DNA of 64,000 nucleotides, from the NCBI GenBank assembly GCA_965199055.1, contig CBDAQR010000003.1, positions 2,604,001 to 2,668,000 on the forward strand. Reading direction: 5' to 3'. Under the pieces are notes generated by a model. It searched no databases. It saw only the letters and a program-made list of their open reading frames with translations, and was not told the origin of the DNA. Below are positions 8,279 through 17,352 of this stretch, in pieces (position 1 is the stretch's first letter; each line of letters opens with the position of its first letter). Origin of the DNA: CBDAQR01 sp965199055. Lineage in GTDB: Bacteria; Pseudomonadota; Gammaproteobacteria; Pseudomonadales; Halieaceae. A program made the position numbers and the translations under genes.

Positions 8279-10333
8279 TTAGAAGGCTCGGCTCACGTAA
8301 ACCCGAAACTGACGCGGCTCAAACACGTGGTAATGAACATCTTCCACACCATCTGCGGGCTCTCCGGGGAGCCGTGAGCCATAGAAATAGTCGACATCGT
8401 GGTCATCGGAATCCAGCAGATTTAGCACATCGGCCTTAATCCGCCAGCGATCATCTGACCAGCCCAGCGACAGATTCACCATGGTGGACCCCTCTGACTT
8501 CACGCTGCCATCTTCGACAAGCGGCGCCTCATCAAAATAACGCATCCGCAGCGAGCCAAACCAGCCATTGGGGTACTGCGCGGAAATCGCAGCGGTCAAC
8601 ACCGTTTCCAGCGCGCCGGGAATCTCATCACCTTCGGGTGCGCTGCCTTTGAACTCTGCATCTGTCCAGGCGAAATCCGCCTCCACAGACCAAACGTCGT
8701 TCAGGGCCCAAAAATTGTTGAGTTCAACGCCCCAGCGCTCGCTGCCACGGCTCGCTTCGGTGTTACCTGCATCACCCACGAACAGTAGTTCTGAGTCCAA
8801 CTCCAGATACCACAGCGCCAAGGCGCTGTTCCAACCGGGGCGCCATTCTGATTTCAGGCCCAACTCCGCGCCCTTGGAATCCACCAGCGGGTCGACCGGG
8901 TCTGTCTGCTCGCCCGACGCCGGATCCACTCGCGTGGTCACCCCGCGGGCATCATTGGAATGAAAGCCGTAGCCGGCGCTCAGATAGGCCTCTGTGGAGT
9001 CAGAAAAAGCGTAGATCAGACTGCCCTTAGGGCTGATGATCGAGTCAGAATCGTCATCGCTGTTCTCTGGCAGGTCGGCATCAACGTCAAACCAGTAGTA
9101 ATCGCCTCGGATCCCCAGCACGGCGCGCCATTGCTCATCAATACGCCAGGCCAGCTCATAATAGGCGCCAATACTCGCCTCTTCGACGGCATCTTCACGC
9201 ACAGTGTCGAGTCGATTGCGCGCTCGGGTGCGGTAAAGGCCGACGGTATCGATATCATCGTAACGCAGCTCTACACCCAGGCTGTGATGAAAATGCTCGC
9301 GCAGGCCACCCACCCAGTAGCGATTGTAAGCCCCGCCAAATATCGTCCTGTCATCGACCTGTTGGAATTGGTCGCCGTCAATCGGATCATCCAGCGAGTA
9401 GGTGAAGTTGGACCAGAGATCCATCTCATAATCAATGATATAGGCGCTCCACTGCGTGCGGTGATCCTCATGCTCGTGCGCCAGGCGAAAGGATGCACTC
9501 GCTCGGGAGGATTCACCGCCCAATGTGGTATCGATCGAGCCCAATTCGTCGATAATCCCCTGTTCCACAGCACGTTCGGGAATCTGGTCAGCGGAGTTCC
9601 ACTCATTGTCGTAATACATCAGCGTGGCTGACCAGTCGCGCACCGCGTCACCGCCGGTCAGCTTCAGTAGACCGTTGATCTTCTCAACATCTTCTTCAAT
9701 ATCCGTCCAATCGCCATCGTAGATCTGGGCTTCCAGCGCTCCGGATAAGCGCATACCTTCCAGGTCGACACCTCCCATTGCCAGCAAGCGCCCAAAGCCA
9801 TTCTCGCCCGCGCCTACCATGACTTCGTTCGTCGGCATGCGATCGAAAGTCTCAATATGTGCGCCGCCGGCGGAGGAGAAGTCGCCCAACTCAGCGTGGT
9901 AGGGACCTTTCACAAAGCTGAGCTGCTCGACGGTCTCCGGAATCAAAAAATTAATATCGGTGTAGCCTTGCCCGTGGCCGTGGGTACGCATATTCACCGG
10001 CATGCCATCGACCCAGGTGGCGAAGTCGGTACCGTGATCCAGGTTAAAGCCTCGCAGAAACATCTGGTTGGATTTTCCGGAACCGGAATGCTGGGTGACG
10101 ATGAGGCCGGGTACCGCTTCCAGCACATCGCCCGGTCGCCACATAGGGCGAATGTCGAGATCCATTTGGCCCACCACGCCTTCGGAGGCAGAACGCGCCT
10201 CGCCCACCAGAACCTGGCGGCGGCCCGTCACCACAGTTTCTTCGATCAACTGGGTTTCTCGATGGGCCTCGGCGAGCAATGGGAACAGCAGGAACAACCA
10301 GGCGGAGCACAAAGGCTTGTTAGCCTGAAACAT
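8279..10333 (-). CDS. TonB-dependent outer membrane receptor
   Basis: The start is ATG 10333; the in-frame codon three residues earlier is TTG. A signal peptide (LFLLFPLLAEA) precedes the mature protein, 684 residues in all. A short TonB-box-like segment, EETVVTG, lies near the mature N-terminus, followed by a plug domain (GDVLEAVPGLIV, FLRGFNLDHGTDFATWVDG, GPYHAELGDFSSAGG) and a beta-barrel ending in an aromatic-terminated strand (VYVSRAF). The ligand is unknown. The plug's THGHGQGYTD loop is a recurring feature of an uncharacterised receptor group. It is divergent from a KstD-like flavoprotein across a palindrome-rich region, which hints at uptake of the substrate handled there. Confidence 0.9.
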   Translation of the reverse strand: MFQANKPLCSAWLFLLFPLLAEAHRETQLIEETVVTGRRQVLVGEARSASEGVVGQMDLDIRPMWRPGDVLEAVPGLIVTQHSGSGKSNQMFLRGFNLDHGTDFATWVDGMPVNMRTHGHGQGYTDINFLIPETVEQLSFVKGPYHAELGDFSSAGGAHIETFDRMPTNEVMVGAGENGFGRLLAMGGVDLEGMRLSGALEAQIYDGDWTDIEEDVEKINGLLKLTGGDAVRDWSATLMYYDNEWNSADQIPERAVEQGIIDELGSIDTTLGGESSRASASFRLAHEHEDHRTQWSAYIIDYEMDLWSNFTYSLDDPIDGDQFQQVDDRTIFGGAYNRYWVGGLREHFHHSLGVELRYDDIDTVGLYRTRARNRLDTVREDAVEEASIGAYYELAWRIDEQWRAVLGIRGDYYWFDVDADLPENSDDDSDSIISPKGSLIYAFSDSTEAYLSAGYGFHSNDARGVTTRVDPASGEQTDPVDPLVDSKGAELGLKSEWRPGWNSALALWYLELDSELLFVGDAGNTEASRGSERWGVELNNFWALNDVWSVEADFAWTDAEFKGSAPEGDEIPGALETVLTAAISAQYPNGWFGSLRMRYFDEAPLVEDGSVKSEGSTMVNLSLGWSDDRWRIKADVLNLLDSDDHDVDYFYGSRLPGEPADGVEDVHYHVFEPRQFRVYVSRAF

Positions 10334-10378
10334 GATGAACAACGTCTACACAATTCAAAATCGGACCGCATTCTAGCT

Positions 10379-10391
10379 AGTGAGAATCACT
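10379..10391. promoter_or_regulatory. Small palindrome in the divergent receptor/flavoprotein region
   Basis: AGTGA-GAA-TCACT is a perfect 5-3-5 palindrome located between the two divergent starts. It is short and may be chance. Confidence 0.25.
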
Positions 10392-10403
10392 GGAACAATC
10401 TCA

Positions 10404-10420
10404 TGCGACAATCTGTCGCA
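10404..10420. promoter_or_regulatory. Perfect 7-3-7 palindromic operator
   Basis: TGCGACA-ATC-TGTCGCA is a perfect inverted repeat four bases upstream of a TTGACA -35 hexamer. A further TGTCGCA half-site occurs at 10476-10482, just before the flavoprotein start. Position and symmetry fit a dimeric regulator controlling one or both divergent genes; the regulator is not identified. Confidence 0.5.
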
Positions 10421-10423
10421 CGA

Positions 10424-10452
10424 TTGACAACGTCAGCAGCCATGCCAATGAT
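10424..10452 (+). promoter_or_regulatory. Sigma-70-like promoter for the KstD-like gene
   Basis: TTGACA at 10424-10429 and AATGAT at 10447-10452 are separated by 17 bases. The -35 is consensus and the -10 is moderate. It would give a 5' leader of about 38 bases ahead of ATG 10497. Confidence 0.45.
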
Positions 10453-10496
10453 GCTCTTGCATGTTTGTCACCGTATGTCGCAGGGAGAGCAATCGT

Positions 10497-12206
10497 ATGA
10501 CGGACAGTGAATGGGATGCAGAGTATGACGTGGTTGTCGTAGGCTCGGGCAATGGCGCTCTCACTGCTGCCATTACCGCCCATGACGGCGGTGCCAGCGT
10601 ACTCGTGATCGAGAAGGGGGCGCAGTTTGGCGGCACCAGCGCAAGTTCCGGCGGCGGCGTATGGGTTCCCAACAATCGCTACGCAAAGGCAGCAGGCGCG
10701 GCAGATTCGCCAGAGGATGCCCGGGCCTATCTCAGGGCTGTGACGCCGCCAGGTCGAGTGAACCCCGACTTGTTGGAGACCTATGTCACCCGCGGCCCCG
10801 AGATGATCGACTATCTCCATGAAAACACACGCTGGGTGCGCTACCAATCACTGGAGCACTACCCCGACTATTTCCCGGAATCCCCTGGCGGAAGAACCGG
10901 CCATCGCTCCATGGAACCCGAGCCACTGCATGCCAGAGCGCTCAGAGACGATTTCGCCAAACTCGCACCTCAGCATCCCCAAACCCAGATGCCTTTCGGC
11001 GTTAATTTCACCCAGGTAGAGGGGCAAGTCATACTGGGCGCCATACCCGGCTGGTTCCGAATGGCCGCCGGCCTGGTGATGAAATACCTACTGGATATAC
11101 CGGCCCGCCTTAAGGGGTGGCGAGATGCCCGACTCACTCTGGGCAACGCCGGTGTAGCCCGCTTATATCTCGCGCTGCGCGATCGCGATGTGTCTCTCTG
11201 GCTGAACACAGCACTGACCGAGCTCGTGGAAGAAAACGGCGTAGTCACGGGTGTTTGCGCCGATAAAGAGGGGAAGCCCATTCAGATCAGGGCGAAAAAG
11301 GGTGTGGTGCTGGCCGCCGGCGGGTTCGAGCGCAATCAAGCAATGCGGGAGGCACATCTTCCCCACCCCACGCGCAGCGAATGGAGCGCCGCCAATCTTC
11401 TCAACACCGGAGACGCCATCCAGGCCGCCTGCAAGCTTGGCGCTGCCACTCAGCAGATGGACTGGGCCTGGTGGTTCACCACAACGGTGATACCAGGAAG
11501 AGATAAGGCCTACATGAGCCAAATTGAGAAAGGCATGCCGGGCAGCATCACAGTGAACCGCGAGGGTAAGCGCTTTAGCAATGAGTCACAGAATTATGTG
11601 ACCTTCGTCGAGGACATGCTGCATGCGGGGCAAGGTGGAGAACCTGCAGTACCTTCCTTCATGATTTTCGATGCCGATTTTCGTCACAAGCGACCCGTGG
11701 CCTCTGCGCTCATACAGGGCCAGTTAATGCCAGACTGGATGGTGCCCAAGACCTGGTGGGACCCGAGTTTTCTGAGCAGGGCCGATAGCCTGCGCGAATT
11801 GGCGGAGATTGTCGGTATCGACCCGGATGGCATCGAGGCGACCGTGGAGCGTTTTAATGCCTTCGCGCTCAGCGGTAAAGACGAAGATTTTCAGCGCGGC
11901 GATTCCAGTTACGACCGCTACTACTCCGACCCCACCGTGAAGCCCAATCCCTGCCTGGCGCCTATTCTGAAACCCCCCTTCTACTGCGTCACGCTGTATC
12001 CGGGCGAAATGGGCACGGCGGGCGGCCTTGTCATCAATAGCAACGCGCAGGTGTTGCGAGAGAATGGCGACCCTATTGCTGGCTTGTATGCCTGTGGCAA
12101 CAACACCGCTGCCTTGCTGCCCGCGTATCCAGGGCCGGGCTCTACACTCGGCCCCGCAATGACCTTCGGTTATCTCGCCGGAAAACACCTCAGCGACGCG
12201 GAATGA
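10497..12206 (+). CDS. FAD-dependent 3-ketosteroid delta-1-dehydrogenase-like oxidoreductase
   Basis: The start ATG 10497 is set by GGAGAG at 10484-10489. The product has 569 residues. It opens with the dinucleotide-binding motif VVVGSGNGALTAA, followed by the acidic end of the second beta strand (VIEKG) and GGTSASSGGGVWVPNN, a hallmark of the FAD_binding_2 succinate-dehydrogenase/KstD group. Near the C-terminus are TAGGLVINSNAQVL and the FAD-closing GLYACGNN segment. KstD enzymes desaturate ring A of 3-ketosteroids; whether this one uses steroids is inference. A Tyr-rich KstD-type active-site region (PPFYCVTLYPG) is present. No signal peptide. It shares a divergent control region with a TonB receptor. 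Confidence 0.85.
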   Translation: MTDSEWDAEYDVVVVGSGNGALTAAITAHDGGASVLVIEKGAQFGGTSASSGGGVWVPNNRYAKAAGAADSPEDARAYLRAVTPPGRVNPDLLETYVTRGPEMIDYLHENTRWVRYQSLEHYPDYFPESPGGRTGHRSMEPEPLHARALRDDFAKLAPQHPQTQMPFGVNFTQVEGQVILGAIPGWFRMAAGLVMKYLLDIPARLKGWRDARLTLGNAGVARLYLALRDRDVSLWLNTALTELVEENGVVTGVCADKEGKPIQIRAKKGVVLAAGGFERNQAMREAHLPHPTRSEWSAANLLNTGDAIQAACKLGAATQQMDWAWWFTTTVIPGRDKAYMSQIEKGMPGSITVNREGKRFSNESQNYVTFVEDMLHAGQGGEPAVPSFMIFDADFRHKRPVASALIQGQLMPDWMVPKTWWDPSFLSRADSLRELAEIVGIDPDGIEATVERFNAFALSGKDEDFQRGDSSYDRYYSDPTVKPNPCLAPILKPPFYCVTLYPGEMGTAGGLVINSNAQVLRENGDPIAGLYACGNNTAALLPAYPGPGSTLGPAMTFGYLAGKHLSDAE

Positions 12207-12260
12207 TATGCTTCCGCTCCGTGAATCACTCAACAAGCTTTCATCGGAACTCGGAAGACT

Positions 12261-12605
12261 ATGGCCTACGAACTCAGCGGCACCATAAAACTCATTCAAG
12301 ACCCCAAGACCTTCGACAGCGGTTTTACCAAGCGCGAGATGGTCGTTACGGTGGAGGAAGGTCGCTACCCCCAGGACATCAATTTGGAATTCGTGCAGGA
12401 CAAAGCCGACTTGCTCAACGATCTACAACCGGGTCAGCAGGTTACAGTGAGCTTCGATATTCGCGGGCGCGAGTACAACGGCCGGTACTACAACAACCTG
12501 CAGGGCTGGAAAGTCACCACTGAAGCACAGGCCGAAGCTGGCTCAGCGCCTCCTGCCTTCGATGCGCCTCCCGCCGAAGCCTACGACGACGATATTCCTT
12601 TTTAA
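12261..12605 (+). CDS. DUF3127 family protein with SSB-like C-terminal tail
   Basis: A 114-residue protein matching DUF3127, a small all-beta family predicted to have an OB fold. The core runs from residues 1 to about 86 (ELSGTIKLIQDPKTF, FVQDKADLL, VTVSFDIRGREYNG). It is followed by an Ala/Pro-rich linker and the extreme C-terminus DDDIPF. That hexapeptide equals the conserved tip of bacterial SSB, which recruits repair and replication proteins. A single-stranded nucleic-acid role is therefore a reasonable inference but unproven. Start ATG has GGAAG at 12251-12255. It stands alone between a flavoprotein gene and a TetR gene. Confidence 0.8.
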   Translation: MAYELSGTIKLIQDPKTFDSGFTKREMVVTVEEGRYPQDINLEFVQDKADLLNDLQPGQQVTVSFDIRGREYNGRYYNNLQGWKVTTEAQAEAGSAPPAFDAPPAEAYDDDIPF

Positions 12606-12680
12606 CAACACCGCTTAATCGACAGCTAGGGCGCCCTCGCCATCATTCTGGTACGGCCCTGAGAGAGCATGTCTCTTCGT

Positions 12681-12704
12681 TATTGAATTGACTTCAGTTC
12701 AATA
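12681..12704. promoter_or_regulatory. 24-bp imperfect palindrome, likely TetR operator
   Basis: Arms TATTGAA and TTCAATA flank a partly symmetric centre; 20 of 24 positions obey dyad symmetry. It lies 40 bases upstream of the TetR start at 12745, where an autorepressor would bind. Confidence 0.55.
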
Positions 12705-12744
12705 GTGGCCTAAAGTGTCGACCATCTACTACCGAGAGCGCTTC

Positions 12745-13347
12745 ATGACAGCAGTAAGAAAACGAGATCCGGAAGCCGCGCGCCAGCGAATTCTAGCCGC
12801 GGCCAAAGCGTTGCTGGACCAGGGCGATGGCGACTTTGAGATGTCATGGGTCGCCAAAGCCGCCGGTGTTTCTCAGGGGCTTGCCTATCATCACTTCGGC
12901 TCCAAGGAAGGCTTGTTAAGCGCGGTAGTGAACGACTTCTATGATCGGGTCGAAGATGCCGTCCTGATGGCGCGAATCGATGACATCGACGACTGGGACT
13001 CTCGAGAGCAGGAACGTGTGCGCCGCTATATCGAGTTTCTGATCAACGACCCGCTCGCCGTTAAGGTGATTACCCGCCTGGCGGCCACGCCGGCTGTGGC
13101 AGGGGTAGAAGCGGAGCGTTGGGAAACGCTGGTCGCAACCGGCGCAAAGAACATGGCTGAAGGTCAGGCCAGTGGCGCTATTTCTTCTGCAACCGACCCC
13201 TATCTACTCGCCGCAATGACACTTGGCGCGGTGCGCTCGGCGGTCACCAGCGCTTTTACACTTAAGCAGCCCGTTGAAGCGGCACAGTTGGCCGATATGA
13301 TCTGGGCGTTCGTTCGCCCCGGTCTCGGCCTGGAGGACTCCAAATGA
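12745..13347 (+). CDS. TetR/AcrR family transcriptional regulator
   Basis: A 200-residue regulator. ATG 12745 is preferred over the GTG ten codons upstream because GAGAG lies at 12734-12738. The N-terminal helix-turn-helix is typical: ARQRILAAAKALL, then WVAKAAGVSQGLAYHHFGSKEGLL. The ligand-binding half is not specific. The gene overlaps the following PhyH gene by four bases (ATGA), so the two are translationally coupled. A near-palindromic site upstream suggests autoregulation, and PhyH is the probable regulated partner. Confidence 0.88.
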   Translation: MTAVRKRDPEAARQRILAAAKALLDQGDGDFEMSWVAKAAGVSQGLAYHHFGSKEGLLSAVVNDFYDRVEDAVLMARIDDIDDWDSREQERVRRYIEFLINDPLAVKVITRLAATPAVAGVEAERWETLVATGAKNMAEGQASGAISSATDPYLLAAMTLGAVRSAVTSAFTLKQPVEAAQLADMIWAFVRPGLGLEDSK

Positions 13348-14237
13348 GCAAGCCAATGAGCGGGCGTGACGATCCACAATTTCGTCAGGTCGACAACTTC
13401 GATAATTACAGCAACGTTGATCTCGCCAGAACTTACGGCTTTACCCGCAGCGAAGAGGCCATGGCCATGGACCCTGAGATGGTCGCTGCACAGCAGGAAC
13501 AACTGCTTCACGATGGTTACATCATCCTGCACGACATGATCACCCCGGAACAATTGGCGGCACTGCGAGAACAATGCGAACCGCACCTCGATCATGTCGG
13601 CCGCAACTCCTTTGAGGGCGAGCGCACTCAACGCATCTACGGACTTCCGGAAAAAATTCGAGCCGCAGATGCCTTTATAGAACACCCATTGATTCTGGCG
13701 CACCTCGACAGACTGCTACTACCGAACTATCTGTTGTCGCAGGCTCAGGTCATCAACATTAAAACTGATTCCCCGGCTCAGCCTTTGCATATTGATGACG
13801 GTTTTTACCCCTGGCCGCGGCCCAGACCAGCCATTAGCGTGGCAACGGTATTTGCCATAGACGACTTCACCGAAGACAACGGCGCCACGGTGGCAATACC
13901 GGGCTCTCATCGCTGGGGAGAAGAGCGCGGCCCTCGCGACGAAGATACGCGTGTAAAGGCGGTCATGCCCGCGGGCTCATGCATCCTCTTCCTGGGCAAT
14001 TTATGGCACGGTGGCGGCGAAAACCGCAGCGGTGCGGATCGTCTTGCGCTAACCGCGCAGTATTGTGAACCCTGGGCACGCACTCAGGAGAATTATTTTC
14101 TCTCGGTGTCTCGGGAGACGGCCGCTGGTGTATCAGAGAATATCCGCCGCCTGTTGGGCTACTCCATCCACCCGCCTTTCATGGGCATGGTGAACGGTAT
14201 GCACCCGAAACGAAAACTGCCTGGTTTCGAGCAGTAG
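13344..14237 (+). CDS. Phytanoyl-CoA dioxygenase (PhyH) family protein
   Basis: A 297-residue Fe(II)/2-oxoglutarate-dependent oxygenase of the PhyH superfamily. The facial-triad residues are visible: His-x-Asp in LHIDDGF (near residues 148-152) and the distal His in LWHGGGENRSG (near residue 220), followed by an Arg (DRLALTAQYCEP) suited to 2-oxoglutarate binding. Members hydroxylate varied lipids and small molecules, and the substrate here is unknown. It is coupled to the upstream TetR gene by a 4-bp overlap. No signal peptide, so cytosolic. Confidence 0.87.
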   Translation: MSKPMSGRDDPQFRQVDNFDNYSNVDLARTYGFTRSEEAMAMDPEMVAAQQEQLLHDGYIILHDMITPEQLAALREQCEPHLDHVGRNSFEGERTQRIYGLPEKIRAADAFIEHPLILAHLDRLLLPNYLLSQAQVINIKTDSPAQPLHIDDGFYPWPRPRPAISVATVFAIDDFTEDNGATVAIPGSHRWGEERGPRDEDTRVKAVMPAGSCILFLGNLWHGGGENRSGADRLALTAQYCEPWARTQENYFLSVSRETAAGVSENIRRLLGYSIHPPFMGMVNGMHPKRKLPGFEQ

Positions 14238-14300
14238 CGTCGGCAACAAGGCGAACTTATTCGGCCCTCCGCTGGGGGCTGCCGGCGGCGATTACACACT

Positions 14301-14349
14301 TTCTAATACCTGCCAAACTCAGTAACCTGAGCTAGCGCAGGTATTGGAA
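14301..14349 (+). promoter_or_regulatory. Stem-loop covering the ribosome binding site
   Basis: Bases 14301-14313 pair with 14337-14349 to form a 13-bp stem (one G-U pair). The core, AATACCTGC against GCAGGTATT, is perfect. Inside it, CTCAG/CTGAG forms a second helix. The 3' arm contains the GGAA of the only Shine-Dalgarno sequence (14346-14350) for the TTG start at 14360, so the fold would hide it. There is no U-tract, which argues against a terminator. Confidence 0.5.
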
Positions 14350-14359
14350 GGCAATCGCA

Positions 14360-16447
14360 TTGCTAAAACAACAATATCAACCGAGTATCGTGCGTACCTT
14401 GCTGACTTACTCAGTCGGCTGCTTCGTGCTGTTGCAGGTCATCGACATTCTGCAACAGCCGTTAGGTCTGCCATCCGCATCTATACGCTGGTTGATTCTG
14501 ATCATACTGGCATTGGCGCCGCTGTTAATCGGCACGGTGGCATGGCTTGGTTTCAGAGCACAGCAACTCGGATCTGAACAGGGAAGCGCGGAAAGCGGCC
14601 AGGTGCTATTCCAATTCGGCACCGCCACGCTGGATACTGCCAGTCGCCGTATCGCCTTCGACGGTGAGACAGCGGAAGTGCAACCCAAGGTCTTCGACCT
14701 GATCGAGTATTTGCTGCGAGCGCGAGACCGCGTGGTTAGCAAAGACGAATTGTTCGATGAAATCTGGCCCTCTGTTGTGGTCAGCGAGGCGTCCCTGACC
14801 CAATCAATCAAGCGGGCCCGCGACTTGTTCCGGCAGCACGGTTTCGAAGAAGACGTGATCCGAACCGTATCGCGTAAGGGTTATCAGTTCGACTACCCGG
14901 TCACCGCCAGCGCTGCGTCGCCACCCCAAACGCGCCCGTCGGTAGGCAAGCTGGTGGTCCTGCCCACCGCCATCGTCACTGCCATTTCACTCGGACTCGG
15001 CCTAGCAATCCTGCAGCGCGAGGACGCCACCCCGGACTACCCACCGTCCGACATCAATAACCATTCGCTGGCCGTGCTGCCTTTTTCCAATCTTTCTGCA
15101 GACGCTGAGTTTTCCTACTTTAGCGACGGGCTGACGGAGACGATCACCAACTCACTCACCCGCGTTCGGGGCTTGCGCGTGATAGCCACGGCCTCGTCCT
15201 TCCGCTTACGCGATGCCGATGAGGACCTGGGGGAGCTCGGCAGGCAATTGCGCATTGGCTATCTGGTTCAGGGCAGCGTTCAGCAAGCCAACGAGCAGTT
15301 GCGCATAACCGCTCGCCTGGTGCGCGTACAGGATGGCACACAACTCTGGTCACACATATTCAATAGGCAACTGGACGATGTGTTCTCCGTTCACGACGAC
15401 ATCGCTCGCGCCGTCGCCCAGCAGATGGCGGCTATTCTTGCCGCCAGCCTCAACCTCCCCGCTGCGGCACCCACTCTCACTAAAAATTCCAATGATTCTG
15501 AAGCTTATCGTCTATTGCTACGCAGTCGGGCACTACGAAAAAGTCCTTCCAGCGATAGCCTGCAAACCGCCGACTCCCTCCTGCGCCAGGCACTGCAACT
15601 CAAGCCGAACTACGCCGAGGCGTTGGTCGCACTCGCCGATGTCAATCGGCTGCGAGCCACCCGCGGTGACCTGCCGAGGGAGAAGGCCTTCTCCGACGCC
15701 CTGAAACTGGCTCGCAATGCACTGGCGATCAACCCGGAGTTGTCTGATGCACTGATACAAATCGGAGAGATTCAGCACCGCCACTTCTGGGAATTTGAGG
15801 GGGCAGCGGAAACCTACCAACGTGCCATCGAGCTCAATCCGGGCAGCGCCCCTGCTCACTAGGCCTACAGCCGCTTTCTGGCAAAAAGTGGAGATCAAGA
15901 GACCGCCGTCAAGGAGGCGCGTATCGCGCTGGATCTCAACCCGCTTTCCGTGAACGCGCCGGCATCGCTCACCATTCGACTCATTCGGGCCGATGACTTG
16001 CCTGCGGCACGGCAAATGCTCGACAACTTTAAGGGGCGCCATCCCGATCATGCGGACACCCCCTGGCTCGAAACCAATTGGCATATTCGCGCGGGCAGCT
16101 ATAACGATGCGTTGCAATGGGTCGCGCTGGAGGAGCTTGATTACCTGCGGCTCTCGCTGGGCGCGGTCGCGCTGCACAAACTGGGTCGTATTGCACAGGC
16201 GGAAGAGGCACTAGCAGAGCTGATAGCAACGGATGCGGAGGGCGCCGCATTCCAGATCGCCGAGGTATACGCCCAGTGGCAAAGGCCCGATAAGGCTTTC
16301 GAATGGCTAGACCGGGCTTACAGCCAGGGTGACCCCGGTATTGTCGAGCTGTACTCAAGCGTCAATCTTGCCAGCCTGTATAGCGACGCCAGGTTTCCTA
16401 AATTAGCCGACAGAATCGGCCTGCCACCCCCTCCAGCACAGTTCTAG
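14360..16447 (+). pseudogene. CadC/OmpR-type membrane regulator with TPR domain, in-frame TAG
   Basis: TTG 14360 with GGAAG nine bases before opens a protein of 695 codons. Two membrane helices come first (near residues 12-30 and 43-66). A trans_reg_C winged helix follows (near residues 85-180: PKVFDLIEYLL, VSEASLTQSIKRAR, TVSRKGYQF), then a third membrane helix near residues 195-217, a TolB-N-like domain (LAVLPFSNLS, YFSDGLTE, YLVQGSV) and TPR units (NPELSDALIQIGEI, AAETYQRAIELNPGSAPAH). Codon 501 (15860-15862) is TAG; the same frame resumes with AYSRFLAKSGD and further TPRs to 16447. A single base change (Tyr or Gln codon to TAG) explains it. Candidates are nonsense mutation, sequencing error or readthrough. 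The target promoter is unknown. Confidence 0.82.
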
Positions 16448-16580
16448 CCACGAAATACAGGCAAGTCACGGAAAAGTCATAAAACGGTTTTGACCTGGTC
16501 AAGACTCTACTTCCGCTGCTGATTGATACTGCTCCTCAAGCCGAAAGGCACTATTTTTCAATAACTTATGGGAGCTCATG

Positions 16581-17339
16581 ATGAAACGCACATTAATACT
16601 GGCCTACGGGGTCATCAGTTACGCACTGTTCTTTGTTACCTTCCTTTACTCCATTGGCTTTGTCGGCAATATCTGGGTGCCGCGAAGCATAGACTCCGAG
16701 CCAACCATGGCATTTGGCTCCGCCCTGATGGTCAACCTGGGCCTTCTGACGATGTTCGCCGTGCAACATAGCGGTATGGCCAGGCCCGCATTCAAACGCT
16801 GGCTGACACGCTATATTCCTGAGGCAGCAGAGCGCAGTACCTACGTTCTGATGTCAACCCTCGCGATGGCCGCACTGATGTACTACTGGGCACCTTTCGG
16901 TGGCGTTATCTGGGCGGTTCAGACGGAATGGGCACAGCTGACGTTGAATGGGCTGTATCTAGCAAGTTGGGCGCTGCTGCTCTACGCCACATTTCTGATC
17001 AATCACTTCGACCTGTTTGGCCTGCGCCAGGTATGGCTCGCTTTCTGCGAGAAGGATAACCATGAGCTGAAGTTTGTGACGCCAGCTCTGTACAACATCG
17101 TACGTCACCCGATCTACGTCGGCTGGCTGGGCATTTTCTGGATCACGCCAACCATGACCGTGACCCACCTTCTGCTCGCCATCGGCGTTACCGCGTACAT
17201 CCTGATTGGTATTCAACTGGAAGAACGCGATCTGGAAGACGCGCATCCGGAATACGCGCAGTACAAGCGCAAAGTTCCAGCCCTTATACCCTCGCTCAAC
17301 CGTCGTCTGACCCAAACCCCTGAGTCCAGCCTCTCCTAG
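16581..17339 (+). CDS. mddA: Methanethiol S-methyltransferase-like membrane protein
   Basis: An integral membrane protein of about 252 residues with five or six hydrophobic helices, matching the MddA/NnrU-isoprenylcysteine methyltransferase superfamily. The C-terminal SAM-binding signature is present: YNIVRHPIYVGWL, then LEERDLEDAHPEYAQYKRKVPALIP. The segments AVQHSGMARPAFKRWL and NHFDLFGLRQVW are typical of MddA, which methylates methanethiol to dimethyl sulfide. ATG 16581 is favoured over the adjacent 16578 because GGGAG sits at 16570-16574. The gene is a single unit followed by a terminator-like hairpin. The methanethiol assignment rests on family resemblance only. Confidence 0.78.
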   Translation: MKRTLILAYGVISYALFFVTFLYSIGFVGNIWVPRSIDSEPTMAFGSALMVNLGLLTMFAVQHSGMARPAFKRWLTRYIPEAAERSTYVLMSTLAMAALMYYWAPFGGVIWAVQTEWAQLTLNGLYLASWALLLYATFLINHFDLFGLRQVWLAFCEKDNHELKFVTPALYNIVRHPIYVGWLGIFWITPTMTVTHLLLAIGVTAYILIGIQLEERDLEDAHPEYAQYKRKVPALIPSLNRRLTQTPESSLS

Positions 17340-17352
17340 AGACTCCGCCTGC

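Noticed and set aside
8960..9631. A 223-codon plus-strand open frame inside the TonB receptor gene
   Set aside because: Antisense shadow of a well-supported receptor gene; no RBS or recognisable motif.
15533..16177. A 214-codon minus-strand frame spanning the TAG in the TPR regulator
   Set aside because: Antisense to conserved TPR sequence on both sides of the stop; low-complexity translation.
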